A DNA stretch of 64,000 nt from Neisseria sp. 83E34 (GCF_001308015.1 NZ_LGYH01000009.1:19653-83652); one strand, 5' to 3'. Shown: positions 44,615 to 53,702, numbered from the stretch's first letter. Numbers and translations: made by a program. Notes: generated by a model not told the origin, from the sequence alone.

Positions 44615-45449
44615 CGGCCTCTCCGGCTCCGGCAAATCCGTTGCACTCAAAGTGCTGGAAGATGTCGGCTATAACTGTGTCGACAACATGCCTTTGGAAA
44701 TGTTGCCGCAACTGATGGCTCTCCACCTCAAACGCGGCAACACCGAAAATCTCGGCATCAGCGTAGACATCCGTTCCCACCTAAACACCCCTGAAGCCTC
44801 GCGCCAAATCGAGCGGCTACGCAAAGAAGGCCATCAGGTAGAGATACTCTTTCTCGAAGCATCGGATGAAATTCTCATCCGCCGATTTTCCGAAACCCGC
44901 AGAAGCCACCCTTTGGCGCGGCAGAAATTCACCGTATTGGAAAGCATTCAGCAAGAGCGTGAAATCCTATATCCCTTGCGTGAGATGGCTTACTGCATCG
45001 ACACATCCAAAATGAATGCCCAGCAGCTGCGTTATTCCGTACAACAATGGCTGAAAATCGAGCGCGAAGGTTTGTTGGTTATCCTCGAATCATTCGGCTT
45101 CAAATACGGCGTACCCAACAATGCGGATTTCCTATTCGATATGCGCAGCCTGCCCAATCCTCATTACGACCCTGAGCTCAGGCCTTTCACCGGCATGGAC
45201 AAACCCATTCAGGATTATCTCGGCAACCAACCGCTTGCCCAGGAAATGATCAACGATATTAACCAATTCCTCCAACGTTGGCTGCCACGCATGCAAATAG
45301 AAAGCCGCAGTTACGTTACCATCGGCATCGGCTGCACCGGCGGCCAGCACCGCTCCGTGTATGTTGTAGAACAACTGTCCAAGCTGTTGCAAGAGCAATA
45401 CGAAGTATTGGTTCGCCACCGCCAAGCCCAGAACTTGGCCGACCGCTAA
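44595..45449 (+). CDS. rapZ: RNase adapter protein RapZ
   Basis: A 284-residue protein with the N-terminal P-loop [18 protein letters not shown] and the C-terminal RNA-binding part ending [19 protein letters not shown]. In E. coli, RapZ directs RNase E to the small RNA GlmZ and senses glucosamine-6-phosphate. The start at 44595 lies within the end of hprK. Confidence 0.95.
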   Translation: MKIVLISGLSGSGKSVALKVLEDVGYNCVDNMPLEMLPQLMALHLKRGNTENLGISVDIRSHLNTPEASRQIERLRKEGHQVEILFLEASDEILIRRFSETRRSHPLARQKFTVLESIQQEREILYPLREMAYCIDTSKMNAQQLRYSVQQWLKIEREGLLVILESFGFKYGVPNNADFLFDMRSLPNPHYDPELRPFTGMDKPIQDYLGNQPLAQEMINDINQFLQRWLPRMQIESRSYVTIGIGCTGGQHRSVYVVEQLSKLLQEQYEVLVRHRQAQNLADR

Positions 45450-45587
45450 CAATCCTTTTTCAGACAGGCCTAAATTTCGCCGGATGCCTGCCTGAAAGAC
45501 CACAATAAAACAATATGCTATAATCGCCATCCACAATCAGGCAGCCCATCAAACCGGCTGCCTGAAATGCATAAAACCCACCCTTAT

Positions 45588-45627
45588 TTTTCAGACAGGC
45601 CTAACTTAAATTTAGGCCTGTCTGAAA
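45588..45627. repeat. Diverging variant DUS palindrome upstream of rbgA
   Basis: TTTCAGACAGGCCTAA and TTAGGCCTGTCTGAAA form a near-perfect palindrome. The core is AGGCCTGTCTGAA, a mixture of the TG-wad and AG dialects. A related degenerate pair lies at 45470-45500. Confidence 0.7.
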
Positions 45628-45648
45628 CACAACCCAGAAAGAGCAGAC

Positions 45649-46590
45649 ATGGCAATCCAATGGTTCCCCGGGCACATGAACAAGGCGAAAAAAGCCATCG
45701 CCGAGCGCATCAAAAGCGTCGATATGGTGATTGAAATGCTCGACGCCCGCCTGCCCGCCTCCAGCGAAAACCCCCTGCTGGCGCAACTTTCGCGCGGCAA
45801 ACCCAAGCTCAAAATCCTCAACAAACAAGACCTTGCCGACCCCGAACGCACCGCCGTTTGGCTCGATTACTACAACAGCCGGCCCGACACCCAAGCCATC
45901 GCCCTCGATTCTTCCGAGCAAGGCGCTACCGCCAAAATCACCCGCGCCTGCCGCAACATGATGCCCAACCGCGGCGGCGTCGACAAACCCCTGCGCGTAC
46001 TCATCTGCGGCATTCCCAACGTCGGCAAATCCACCCTGATAAACGGCATGATCGGCAAAAAATCTGCCAAAACCGGCAACGAACCCGGCATCACCAAAGC
46101 CGAACAACGCCTGTTTCTCGCCGACGACTTCTGGCTCTACGACACCCCCGGCATGCTGTGGCCGAAAATCATTGTAGAAGAAAGCGGCTACAACCTCGCC
46201 GCCAGCGGCGCCGTAGGCCGCAATGCACTAGACGAAGAAGAAGTCGCCCTCGAACTGCTCGACTACCTGCGCCGCCACTACCTGCCCCTGTTGCAGGCAC
46301 GTTACCAAGCCGACAAAGACCCCAGTAGCCATTGGAACGACACCGACTGGCTCGAATGGATTGCCAAAAAACGCGGCGCCGTGTTAAGCGGCGGCCGCAT
46401 CAACTACCAAAAAGCCGCCGAAAACACCCTCACCGATTTCCGCGACGGCCACATCGGCAGAATCACGCTTGAAACGCCGAACCAATGGGAAACATGGCTC
46501 AAAAAAGGCAAACAGAAAGAAGCCGAATTGAAAGCCGCCCGCGAAGCCAGAAAAGCGGAGCGGAAAGGACAAAGACCGTCTCAAAAATAG
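45649..46590 (+). CDS. rbgA: Ribosome biogenesis GTPase YlqF/RbgA
   Basis: A 313-residue circularly permuted GTPase. It begins WFPGHMNKAKKAI, then has the G4 motif LNKQDLAD before the G1 motif GIPNVGKSTLINGM and G3 DTPG, the order expected for YlqF. It helps late assembly of the large ribosomal subunit. The C-terminal 40 residues are strongly basic. Confidence 0.93.
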   Translation: MAIQWFPGHMNKAKKAIAERIKSVDMVIEMLDARLPASSENPLLAQLSRGKPKLKILNKQDLADPERTAVWLDYYNSRPDTQAIALDSSEQGATAKITRACRNMMPNRGGVDKPLRVLICGIPNVGKSTLINGMIGKKSAKTGNEPGITKAEQRLFLADDFWLYDTPGMLWPKIIVEESGYNLAASGAVGRNALDEEEVALELLDYLRRHYLPLLQARYQADKDPSSHWNDTDWLEWIAKKRGAVLSGGRINYQKAAENTLTDFRDGHIGRITLETPNQWETWLKKGKQKEAELKAAREARKAERKGQRPSQK

Positions 46591-46660
46591 AATCTACTGT
46601 TTTAATTTATAAAAACTATTTGCCGATGATAAAAAATGATATATCAGGGGAATTTATAAA

Positions 46661-47518
46661 ATGGGAAATCATCAATCTGACATTTTTCAAAATAAAATCA
46701 TCTATCAAATGGGATTAAATCTACAAAAATATCAAGAGATTGAACAAATATTTAAACATATTATTTATATTTCCAGTAAAACTCTTTATTTACAACAGCC
46801 GACAAATCAAGAAGTAAAACCACAAGTTGATATATGGTCTAATCGATCAGACCTGAATAAAGCTACTTTAGGAAACTTGTTAATACAATTTGAAAGAACA
46901 TCAAACGAACCCAAACACCAAGAGCATTTAGATAAACCAGAATTAATCCAAATATCTTTCTCATATCACATTCCGGCCATTATATTTGTTGACAAAGAAA
47001 AGTTTGAGTTAGATTTTAAAGAGGTCGTAGAGGATAGAAACCGTTTTATTCATTCTCCCTCAATGGAAAATGACTACAATATAACTTTAAATCGTTTAAA
47101 AAAAGAATATGAACGGGCAGAGCGATTTAAACAAAACCATTTGATTCCATGTTTAAATGAAGTAATTAAAAATATTAATATCGGGTTAGATAAATTTAAT
47201 AAACATCTTCAGATATATGCTCTTAATTGTGGCAGACTAGAAGCTTGTAAGTTTTTTGATGAAATTTATCAAAAACATAAGCGTTCCGACGGTTGGGCTT
47301 TATGGCAAAATATCATTCAAGAAATGCAGAAAAAACATCCGAATGTTTTAACGGATTTAAGAAAAGAAACTTTATTTACAGATAAAAAGATTGCATGGAT
47401 TAAAATTGTTAAGGAAGCATATCCGAATTGGCAATTTATGGAAGAAGAAACATTTAAAGGCGGTAAACAGTTAGTAGTAAAAGTGGATAACAGCTCATTA
47501 AATTTGCGCGAGGAGTAA
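46661..47518 (+). CDS. AT-rich orphan protein with HEPN-like RNase motif
   Basis: A 285-residue protein that I cannot place in a named family. It starts at an ATG with AGGGGA nine bases upstream. In the helical middle part, EDRNRFIHS gives R126-N127-xxx-H131, the Rx4-6H pattern of HEPN ribonuclease domains. The C-terminal third, from SDGWALWQNIIQEMQKKH onward, looks like a compact winged-helix fold. The DNA is far more AT-rich than rbgA and scpB on either side, and the gene lacks DUS copies, so recent transfer is likely. A defence or toxin-like role is possible but unproven. Confidence 0.75.
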   Translation: MGNHQSDIFQNKIIYQMGLNLQKYQEIEQIFKHIIYISSKTLYLQQPTNQEVKPQVDIWSNRSDLNKATLGNLLIQFERTSNEPKHQEHLDKPELIQISFSYHIPAIIFVDKEKFELDFKEVVEDRNRFIHSPSMENDYNITLNRLKKEYERAERFKQNHLIPCLNEVIKNINIGLDKFNKHLQIYALNCGRLEACKFFDEIYQKHKRSDGWALWQNIIQEMQKKHPNVLTDLRKETLFTDKKIAWIKIVKEAYPNWQFMEEETFKGGKQLVVKVDNSSLNLREE

Positions 47519-47607
47519 TCATTATTGAGCATACTGTAAAGACGGCCTGTCTGAAAATAAGGTCGTTTGAAAACAAAAGTAACAAAGTTTCTGCGTAGCT
47601 AAAAACC

Positions 47608-48225
47608 ATGACCGACAAACTCCCCCCCGACGCGCTGATTGAAGCCGCGCTGCTTACCCAAACCGAACCGCTCAGCGAAAAAACCATGCGCGAGTTGTGT
47701 GTGCCGCCGTTGTCGCCCGACAAGCTGATTGATGTGCTGGCGAACTTGAAAACCCGTTGGCAAAACCGCGCTTTGCAGTTGGTGCATACGCATGAAGGCT
47801 GGCGTTTTCAGATTGCCCAAGCCGCATTCGAGCGGTTGGGCAGTTTGCAGGAACAGCGTGCGCCGCGCTATTCGCGTGCGGTGATGGAAACGCTGGCGAT
47901 TATCGCCTACCAGCAGCCGGTTACGCGCGGCGATATCGAAGGCATACGCGGCGTAGCGGTGTCGCAAAATGTGATGCAAACGCTGCAAGACCGCGGCTGG
48001 ATTGAGGTGATCGGCCACCGCGACTCCATCGGCCGCCCCGCTTTATGGGCGACAACCAATGTGTTTTTAAGCGATTTGCAGTTGGAAAGTTTGGAAGAAC
48101 TGCCGCCGCTCACCGAATTGGGCGAGCTGGTATTGCCCGATTTAACCGAGCCTGCCGAAAGCGGTGAAGAAGAAACAGAAGCCGGGCAAACCGATTCACA
48201 TCCCGAACCGCCCGTACTGAATTAG
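47608..48225 (+). CDS. scpB: Segregation and condensation protein B
   Basis: A 205-residue protein with two winged-helix domains (about 1-75 and 85-155), with ALAIIAYQQPVTRGDIEGIRG-type core seen as LAIIAYQQPVTRGDI. The acidic tail follows. ScpB works with ScpA and SMC in chromosome condensation; scpA is not in the window. Confidence 0.93.
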   Translation: MTDKLPPDALIEAALLTQTEPLSEKTMRELCVPPLSPDKLIDVLANLKTRWQNRALQLVHTHEGWRFQIAQAAFERLGSLQEQRAPRYSRAVMETLAIIAYQQPVTRGDIEGIRGVAVSQNVMQTLQDRGWIEVIGHRDSIGRPALWATTNVFLSDLQLESLEELPPLTELGELVLPDLTEPAESGEEETEAGQTDSHPEPPVLN

Positions 48226-48301
48226 TAGCTAGGTCAGATACTTGTATTCGACTTACGGTTAAATTAATTTCAGACGGCCTTACTTGAAAAAACGATATGC
48301 C

Positions 48302-48378
48302 CGTCATACTCGGGCTTGACCCGAGTATCCCGCATCTATGTAAGCTAAAAGATACTCGGGTCAAGCCCGAGTATGACG
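48302..48378. repeat. dRS3-like palindromic repeat, copy 2
   Basis: CGTCATACTCGGGCTTGACC at one end and GGTCAAGCCCGAGTATGACG at the other are exact inverted repeats, with about 37 bases between. It is the cleanest copy of the family. Confidence 0.9.
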
Positions 48379-48402
48379 ATACTTTTGTAGAAGCAGTAGT
48401 AG

Positions 48403-48422
48403 GTCGGATTCTTGAATCCGAC
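48403..48422. repeat. 20-bp palindrome shared with 16575
   Basis: GTCGGATTCTTGAATCCGAC, preceded by GTAG; the flanking bases also match the complement of the copy at 16575. Confidence 0.85.
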
Positions 48423-48481
48423 AAAATCGCCGAATGCCATTGTTTGTAGGATACAAGTATCTGGCAAACGGCTGAATCAAT

Positions 48482-48517
48482 TTCAGACGGCCTCACAGAT
48501 ATAAAAGGCCGTCTGAA
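48482..48517. repeat. AG-DUS diverging pair upstream of rluB
   Basis: TTCAGACGGCCT and AGGCCGTCTGAA lie 12 bases apart, the foreign-type dialect in this genome. Confidence 0.8.
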
Positions 48518-48608
48518 ACCCGTCCTTATCTATTTTTAACAACCCTTCCTGCCGCAAAAGCCGCAGAAGAACCGTTTTCCCGAAAGGAAAATGCGTTAGG
48601 AGATATTT

Positions 48609-49622
48609 ATGAGCAGTAAAAAAACCATCAGCAAACGCGAATGGCGCGACAGCGCTTCAGGCAAGAAAACACCGGCGCCCAAAGCTACTAAAGTTTCAGA
48701 CAGGCATCAGTCAAAGCAGCGTTCCCCGATAGAAGATAAACCCGCCGCGCCGAAAACGCAGGCTTCCCGCGCAAAAAAACTGGTGGTACGCAACCCCAAT
48801 CAAAAAATCATGGAACGCGCCCGCGATTTGAAAGAAAAACGTGTCGATTTAGACAGCTTCGAGCCGGTGCGCCTGCAAAAAGCCCTTGCCGCATCGGGCG
48901 TGGGTTCGCGCCGTGAAATGGAAGACTGGATTACGCAGGGCTTAGTAACTGTCAACGGCAAAACCGCCCAACTTGGCGACAAAGTTTCGCCGGAAGACCA
49001 AGTTACCGTTAAAGGCAACGTGATTAAGCTCAAATGGCCCGACCGCCTGCCGCGCATCATTCTTTATTACAAGCAAGAAGGCGAAATCGTATCGCGCGAC
49101 GATCCGCAGGGCCGCGTGAGCATTTTCGACCGCCTGCCGCAAGCCGCCAGCAGCCGTTGGGTGGCTATCGGCCGTTTGGACATCAACACCAGCGGACTGT
49201 TAATCCTCACTACATCGGGCGAATTGGTTAACCGCTTCGCCCACCCCAGCTTTGAAGTCGAGCGCGAATACGCCGTGCGCGTGTTGGGCGAGCTTTCCAC
49301 CGAACAGATGAAAATGCTCACGGAAGAAGGCGTGATGCTGGAAGACGGTTTGGCCAAAGTGGAACGCATCTACGAGCAAGGCGGCGAGGGTGCCAACAAA
49401 TGGTATAACGTGGTAATCAAAGAAGGCCGCAACCGCGAAGTGCGCCGTATTTTCGAGAGCCAAGGCTTAACTGTAAGCCGTTTGGTGCGCGTCGGCTTCG
49501 GCCCCATCGGTTTGCCGAACCGCTTGAAACGCGGCCAGTTTTACGAGCTGAATCCGGCCGAAGTGGCCGGCGTGCTAAAGTGGGCGGATATGCGCCTGCC
49601 CGGCAGCAAGCGCCGCCGTTGA
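48609..49622 (+). CDS. rluB: 23S rRNA pseudouridine synthase RluB-like
   Basis: A 337-residue protein. The first 80 residues are a basic low-complexity extension containing an in-frame DUS. Then come an S4 RNA-binding domain (VRLQKALAASGVGSRREME) and the RsuA/RluB catalytic domain with GRLDINTSGLLILTT, whose Asp is the nucleophile. It modifies U2605 of 23S rRNA in E. coli numbering. AGGAG precedes the start. Confidence 0.92.
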   Translation: MSSKKTISKREWRDSASGKKTPAPKATKVSDRHQSKQRSPIEDKPAAPKTQASRAKKLVVRNPNQKIMERARDLKEKRVDLDSFEPVRLQKALAASGVGSRREMEDWITQGLVTVNGKTAQLGDKVSPEDQVTVKGNVIKLKWPDRLPRIILYYKQEGEIVSRDDPQGRVSIFDRLPQAASSRWVAIGRLDINTSGLLILTTSGELVNRFAHPSFEVEREYAVRVLGELSTEQMKMLTEEGVMLEDGLAKVERIYEQGGEGANKWYNVVIKEGRNREVRRIFESQGLTVSRLVRVGFGPIGLPNRLKRGQFYELNPAEVAGVLKWADMRLPGSKRRR

Positions 49623-49637
49623 TATGCTGAAATCTTG

Positions 49638-49670
49638 AATGCCTGTCTGAAAAGGATTCAGACAGGCGTT
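49638..49670 (+). terminator. DUS inverted pair after rluB
   Basis: AATGCCTGTCTGAA and TTCAGACAGGCGTT, with one change in the second arm, 15 bases after the stop codon. Confidence 0.7.
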
Positions 49671-49775
49671 CAAGGCTGTTTCAAAACCATTCAAACGACA
49701 CAGCCGCAATACACTTTCGTTCTGTATTCGCCGACATCCCTTTATAATCCGCTTTTTTAACTGGTTTTCCCCGCC

Positions 49776-51131
49776 ATGTCCGAACTCTTCGCTCCTGCCG
49801 CCATTTCCGTTTCCGAATTGAACGCCCTAGCCAGAAGCCTGCTGGAAGACAACCTGTTCGGGCTGTGGGTGGCAGGCGAAGTGTCCAACCTCACCCGCGC
49901 CGCCAGCGGGCATTACTATTTTTCGCTCAAAGACAGCCGCGCCCAAGTGCGCTGCGCCATGTTTAAAGGCACGGCGGCGAAGTTGGCCGCCCCTTTGAAA
50001 GAAGGCGACCATATCGAGCTGACCGGCAAAATCAGCATTTACGAAGCGCGCGGCGAGTTTCAGATTACCGTGAACGAAGTGCGCCTGAAAGGTTTGGGGC
50101 AGCTTTACGAAGCCTATGAAAAGCTGAAAGCCAAATTGCAAGCCGAGGGCGTGTTTTCGGCGGAGCGCAAAAAACCGCTGCCCGCCCATCCGCGCACGAT
50201 CGGCATCGTAACCAGCCTTGCGGCGGCGGCCTTGCGGGACGTGGTCAGCACTTTGAAACGACGCGCGCCGGAAATCCCCGTGATTGTGTACCCGACCGCC
50301 GTTCAAGGCGCGGGCAGCGAATTGCAGATCGCCCAAGCGATTCAAACGGCCTCTGCGCGTGCCGAATCGGACGTGTTAATCGTGTGTCGCGGCGGGGGCA
50401 GCATCGAAGATTTGTGGGCGTTTAACGAAGAACCCGTCGTGCGGGCGATTGAAGCGTGCCAAATTCCCGTGGTCAGCGGCGTAGGACATGAAACCGATTT
50501 TACGCTGGCGGACTTTGTCGCCGACGTGCGCGCACCTACACCCACGGGTGCGGCGGAACTGGTCAGCCCCAACCGTTTGGAATCGCTGCACAAACTCGCG
50601 CAAGCGCAAGGCCGCTTGAAAACCGTGTTGGAACAGCGGTATTACGATGCCAGCCAGCGCGTCGATTGGTTCGCCCGCCAAATCCGCCATCCGCAGCAAA
50701 AGCTGAACGAGCAGCGCAACCAACTTGCCGCCTTGCAACAGTCGCTGCGCTTTTCGATGCAAAACAGCTACCGTTTCAACGCGCAGAAACTCGACCGGCA
50801 ACAGCAAAGCCTCGCGCACCTGCGCCCTGATGTTTCCACCGCCGAACGCAACCTGTTACTGCTGCAAGCCGCCTTAGGCCAAAACTGGCAAAACCTGTTT
50901 GGCAACCGGCAACAACGCCTGGAAAAACAAACCGCACTGCTCGAAGCCGTGTCGCCGCAACACATTCTGGAGCGCGGCTTCAGCGTAGTCAAAAACAGCC
51001 GCGGGCAGGTTATCCGAAGTGCCAACGTATTGAAACAAGGCCAAAAGCTGCACATTACTTTTGCCGACGGCGAAACCGATGTGCGCGTGACCAGCGAGCA
51101 TAAGCAACCGGATTTATTTGATTATTCTTAA
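49776..51131 (+). CDS. xseA: Exodeoxyribonuclease VII large subunit
   Basis: A 451-residue protein. An N-terminal OB fold (about 8-100) is followed by the catalytic domain with IGIVTSLAAAALRDVVSTL, VCRGGGSIEDLWAFNEE and GVGHETDFTLADFVADVRAPTPTGA (seen as GVGHETDFTLADF and RAPTPTGAAEL). A long coiled coil forms the last third. It degrades single-stranded DNA together with XseB. Confidence 0.95.
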   Translation: MSELFAPAAISVSELNALARSLLEDNLFGLWVAGEVSNLTRAASGHYYFSLKDSRAQVRCAMFKGTAAKLAAPLKEGDHIELTGKISIYEARGEFQITVNEVRLKGLGQLYEAYEKLKAKLQAEGVFSAERKKPLPAHPRTIGIVTSLAAAALRDVVSTLKRRAPEIPVIVYPTAVQGAGSELQIAQAIQTASARAESDVLIVCRGGGSIEDLWAFNEEPVVRAIEACQIPVVSGVGHETDFTLADFVADVRAPTPTGAAELVSPNRLESLHKLAQAQGRLKTVLEQRYYDASQRVDWFARQIRHPQQKLNEQRNQLAALQQSLRFSMQNSYRFNAQKLDRQQQSLAHLRPDVSTAERNLLLLQAALGQNWQNLFGNRQQRLEKQTALLEAVSPQHILERGFSVVKNSRGQVIRSANVLKQGQKLHITFADGETDVRVTSEHKQPDLFDYS

Positions 51132-51160
51132 AAAGCATATGGCTTTATTTACTATAAACA

Positions 51161-51194
51161 ATGCCTGCTGAAAATATTTTTCAGACAGGCATTC
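51161..51194 (+). terminator. Damaged DUS hairpin after xseA
   Basis: AATGCCTGCTGAAAA has lost one T of the DUS core, while the second arm TTTTCAGACAGGCATT is intact. The hairpin can still form with a bulge. Confidence 0.6.
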
Positions 51195-51260
51195 GTATAT
51201 AGTTAAACCACTTATATGTAGAAAATCCTAGCGTTTTTTACAATATTTGAAAGACAATGC

Positions 51261-51338
51261 CGTCATACTCGGGCTTGCCCTGAGTATCTCCGAACATCAC
51301 TGGAATACAAGATACTCGGGTCAAGCCCGAGTATGACG
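51261..51338. repeat. dRS3-like palindromic repeat, copy 3
   Basis: Same arms as copy 2, with one or two changes in the first arm (TGCCCTGAGTATC). Length 78 bases. Confidence 0.88.
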
Positions 51339-51476
51339 AGTGTACTGTTTCGAAATAGACTCACTATAGCCATAGCTTGTTTCTCAATAAATCCACTTCA
51401 AAATGAAGTATAATATGCAACAAATTCAATGCCTGTCTGAAATGTTCAGGCAGGCATCAACACAGGAATAACAACC

Positions 51477-51848
51477 ATGAAAAAATCAAACAGAGGCTAC
51501 GCACGCGTTGACCGCGTAAAAGAACAAATCATGCGCGAGATGGCAGAGCTTGTACGCACCGGCCTGAAAGATCCGCGCGCGGGTTTCATTACCATCAACG
51601 AAGTTGAAGTAACCCGAGATTACAGCCACGCCACTATTTATTACACCGTGCTGGACGATTCCACCCGCGAAATCACCGCCGAAGCGCTGGAACATGCAAA
51701 AGGTTTTCTGCGCAGCGAACTTTCCAAACGCATCAAGCTATTCCGTATTCCCGAACTGCACTTTGAATATGACGAATCCATCGAGCGCGGCATGAGTATT
51801 TCACATCTGATTGATAAGGTAGCTGCGGAAAAACCGATTGAAGATTAA
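51477..51848 (+). CDS. rbfA: 30S ribosome-binding factor A
   Basis: A 123-residue KH-fold protein starting MKKSNRGYARVDRVKEQI. The motif LKDPRAGFITINEVEVTRDYSHA (seen as DPRAGFITINEVEVTRDYS) is diagnostic. It matures the 5' end of 16S rRNA in the small subunit. AGGAA precedes the start. Confidence 0.95.
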   Translation: MKKSNRGYARVDRVKEQIMREMAELVRTGLKDPRAGFITINEVEVTRDYSHATIYYTVLDDSTREITAEALEHAKGFLRSELSKRIKLFRIPELHFEYDESIERGMSISHLIDKVAAEKPIED

Positions 51849-51878
51849 CGTATATCAAATACCGTAGATTCTAATGAA

Positions 51879-51921
51879 TAATGCCTGTCTGAAAACCTTT
51901 GTTTTTTCAGACAGGCATTAT
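51879..51921 (+). terminator. DUS inverted pair after rbfA
   Basis: TAATGCCTGTCTGAAAA and complement around about eight bases, 30 bases after the stop codon. Confidence 0.75.
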
Positions 51922-52016
51922 AGAATCTAAATAAAAAAATACTTAATCTTACGCTAAACGTCTTACTTGTTTGTTTGGTTTAAAAAAATCATCAACCAAC
52001 TAAAAAAGGTTAGCGT

Positions 52017-53570
52017 ATGTCTGCGAACGAAGAAAATTTACCCAAACGTCCTAATTATTTTTTATGGACTGCTCTTTTAGTGGGTGTTCTGGCGGTGATA
52101 GCCGTTGTCAACCCAACCTTGCTTACCAACACGATTGCCGACATCAGTAAGTTTTTCTATCTTAAATTCGACTGGCTGATTATGTGGCTGCCGCTCTTGG
52201 CTTTTACCGTGGGTATGATAGTGGCTTTGTCGCCCCGTTTCGGCAGAATCCGACTGGGCGGGCAGGATGCCGAGCCGGAATATTCGTTTTTTTCGTGGAT
52301 GAATATGCTGTTTACCGCGGGCATCGGTGTGGGCATCGTGTTTTTCGGCCCGATTGAAGCGCTGTGGCACTATTATCATTCGCCTATCGGCGTGCAGGCG
52401 GAAAACTTGCCCGAGTATCAGAAAGTGGAAAATGCGATGAGCCTTGCGCTCCATGTGTGGGGCATTCCGGCGTGGTCGCTTTATACCATCGGCGGGCTGG
52501 TAATGGCATATTTTATGTATCAGCATAAAACGGAATGTACGCCCTCCGCACCGCTGCAATATGCTTTCAAACACAAGAAATGGGCAAAGCCTTTGGGCAT
52601 CATGATCACAGGCATAGCGATTGTGTCGATTGCCATGTCGGTTTCATCTTCGATTGCCATGGCCTCCGTGCAAATTTCTTCCGGCTTGAAAATCATCACC
52701 GGGATGGCCTTTGATTCGATGGGCTGGAAAACCGTTGTGCTGATCGTTATTGCTTCCCTCTACACCGCAGGTGCTGTGTTGCCGATTGATAAAGGCATGA
52801 AATGGCTGGGCGATATGACCGTGATATTGTCCCTGGTAATGCTGGTGTTTGTATTCCTAACCGGGCCGACGCACTACTTCCTCAGCAATTTGATTGTGTC
52901 TATCGGCAATATCCTCACTAAAACCGTTCATCATTCTTTCGAGCTTTACTTGTTTCATGAGCGCGATTGGGTGGTGTGGTATCCGATGGCTTACTGGGTA
53001 TGGTGGATTACCTGGGCGCCGTTTGTGGGCGTGTTCCTCGCTAAAATTTCCAAAGGCCGCACTTTACGCGAATTCGTGTTTGCCTCGATTATGGTGCCGG
53101 TCGGCTTCCTTGTAATCTGGTTTTCCGTATTCTCCGGTTTCAGTTTGCTCGATACCGTGGAAGGTACCGGACGTTTGGCTGAAATTGCCAATAAGGGCGA
53201 CTATGAAGGCACGTTCTATTATCTGCTCAACATGCTGCCTTTGTCTTTTGCAACCAAACCGCTAACCGTTATTCTGTTCCTCGGCTTTGTGGTTACCACT
53301 GTAACCAGTTCCGCCATTTCACTGGGCATTATGACCAGCAACGACGGACGCCGCGAAAACAAATTCCGCGCAGTAATATGGGCTGTCTTAATGACACTTA
53401 TCAGCTATGCAGTTATTTTCACCGGCAAAATGGAAGGGATTAAAGCTGTTGGTTCGTTTTCCGGCTTTCCGTTTGTGTTCATTATGTATTTATGGTTTGC
53501 CGCGCTTTGGCGCCAGCTCAACCGCGATGTGCCCCGCGTATCGCCTGCCCAGATAAAAGACAAGGAGTAA
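52017..53570 (+). CDS. BCCT-family betaine/carnitine/choline transporter
   Basis: A 517-residue membrane protein with twelve helices. The BCCT signature segment lies around helix 8 (YPMAYWVWWITWAPFVGVFL), with the conserved tryptophans. MNMLFTAGIGVGIVFFGPIEALWHY matches the substrate-binding helix 3 region (seen in pieces here). The substrate is choline, betaine or carnitine; the carnitine acyltransferase gene two genes on favours carnitine or choline. AAGG lies upstream of the start. Confidence 0.92.
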   Translation: MSANEENLPKRPNYFLWTALLVGVLAVIAVVNPTLLTNTIADISKFFYLKFDWLIMWLPLLAFTVGMIVALSPRFGRIRLGGQDAEPEYSFFSWMNMLFTAGIGVGIVFFGPIEALWHYYHSPIGVQAENLPEYQKVENAMSLALHVWGIPAWSLYTIGGLVMAYFMYQHKTECTPSAPLQYAFKHKKWAKPLGIMITGIAIVSIAMSVSSSIAMASVQISSGLKIITGMAFDSMGWKTVVLIVIASLYTAGAVLPIDKGMKWLGDMTVILSLVMLVFVFLTGPTHYFLSNLIVSIGNILTKTVHHSFELYLFHERDWVVWYPMAYWVWWITWAPFVGVFLAKISKGRTLREFVFASIMVPVGFLVIWFSVFSGFSLLDTVEGTGRLAEIANKGDYEGTFYYLLNMLPLSFATKPLTVILFLGFVVTTVTSSAISLGIMTSNDGRRENKFRAVIWAVLMTLISYAVIFTGKMEGIKAVGSFSGFPFVFIMYLWFAALWRQLNRDVPRVSPAQIKDKE

Positions 53571-53573
53571 ACC

Positions 53574-53702
53574 ATGGAAAAGAAATTGCTATATTGGAAC
53601 CAAAGCGTTCATGACAACATCGTCGAAACCGTGATGATGGTTTTGGTTATCGCCTTTTTATGTTATGTCATAAAACTTGCTTTCTTTGAAAAAGACGATT
53701 AA
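53574..53702 (+). CDS. 42-residue single-helix membrane miniprotein
   Basis: A short frame starting MEKKLLYWNQSVHDNIVET and ending KDD, only 3 bases after the transporter stop codon and with AAGGAG nine bases upstream of its ATG. One transmembrane helix spans about residues 19-38 (VMMVLVIAFLCYVIKLAF). The strong ribosome site, tight spacing and coherent topology argue that it is real. It may be a small accessory subunit of the BCCT transporter. No family known to me. Confidence 0.65.
   Translation: MEKKLLYWNQSVHDNIVETVMMVLVIAFLCYVIKLAFFEKDD

Larger units (their letters stand above)
48226..48608. other. Repeat-filled gap between scpB and rluB
   Basis: It contains an AG-DUS at 48269-48280, the dRS3-like repeat at 48302-48378, the 20-bp palindrome at 48403-48422, and an AG-DUS pair at 48482-48517. 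No gene seen. Confidence 0.75.
51132..51476. other. Repeat-filled gap between xseA and rbfA
   Basis: It holds a DUS pair with a one-base deletion in the first arm (51161-51194), the dRS3-like repeat at 51261-51338, and a second altered DUS pair at 51428-51457, 19 bases before rbfA. No gene seen. Confidence 0.75.
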
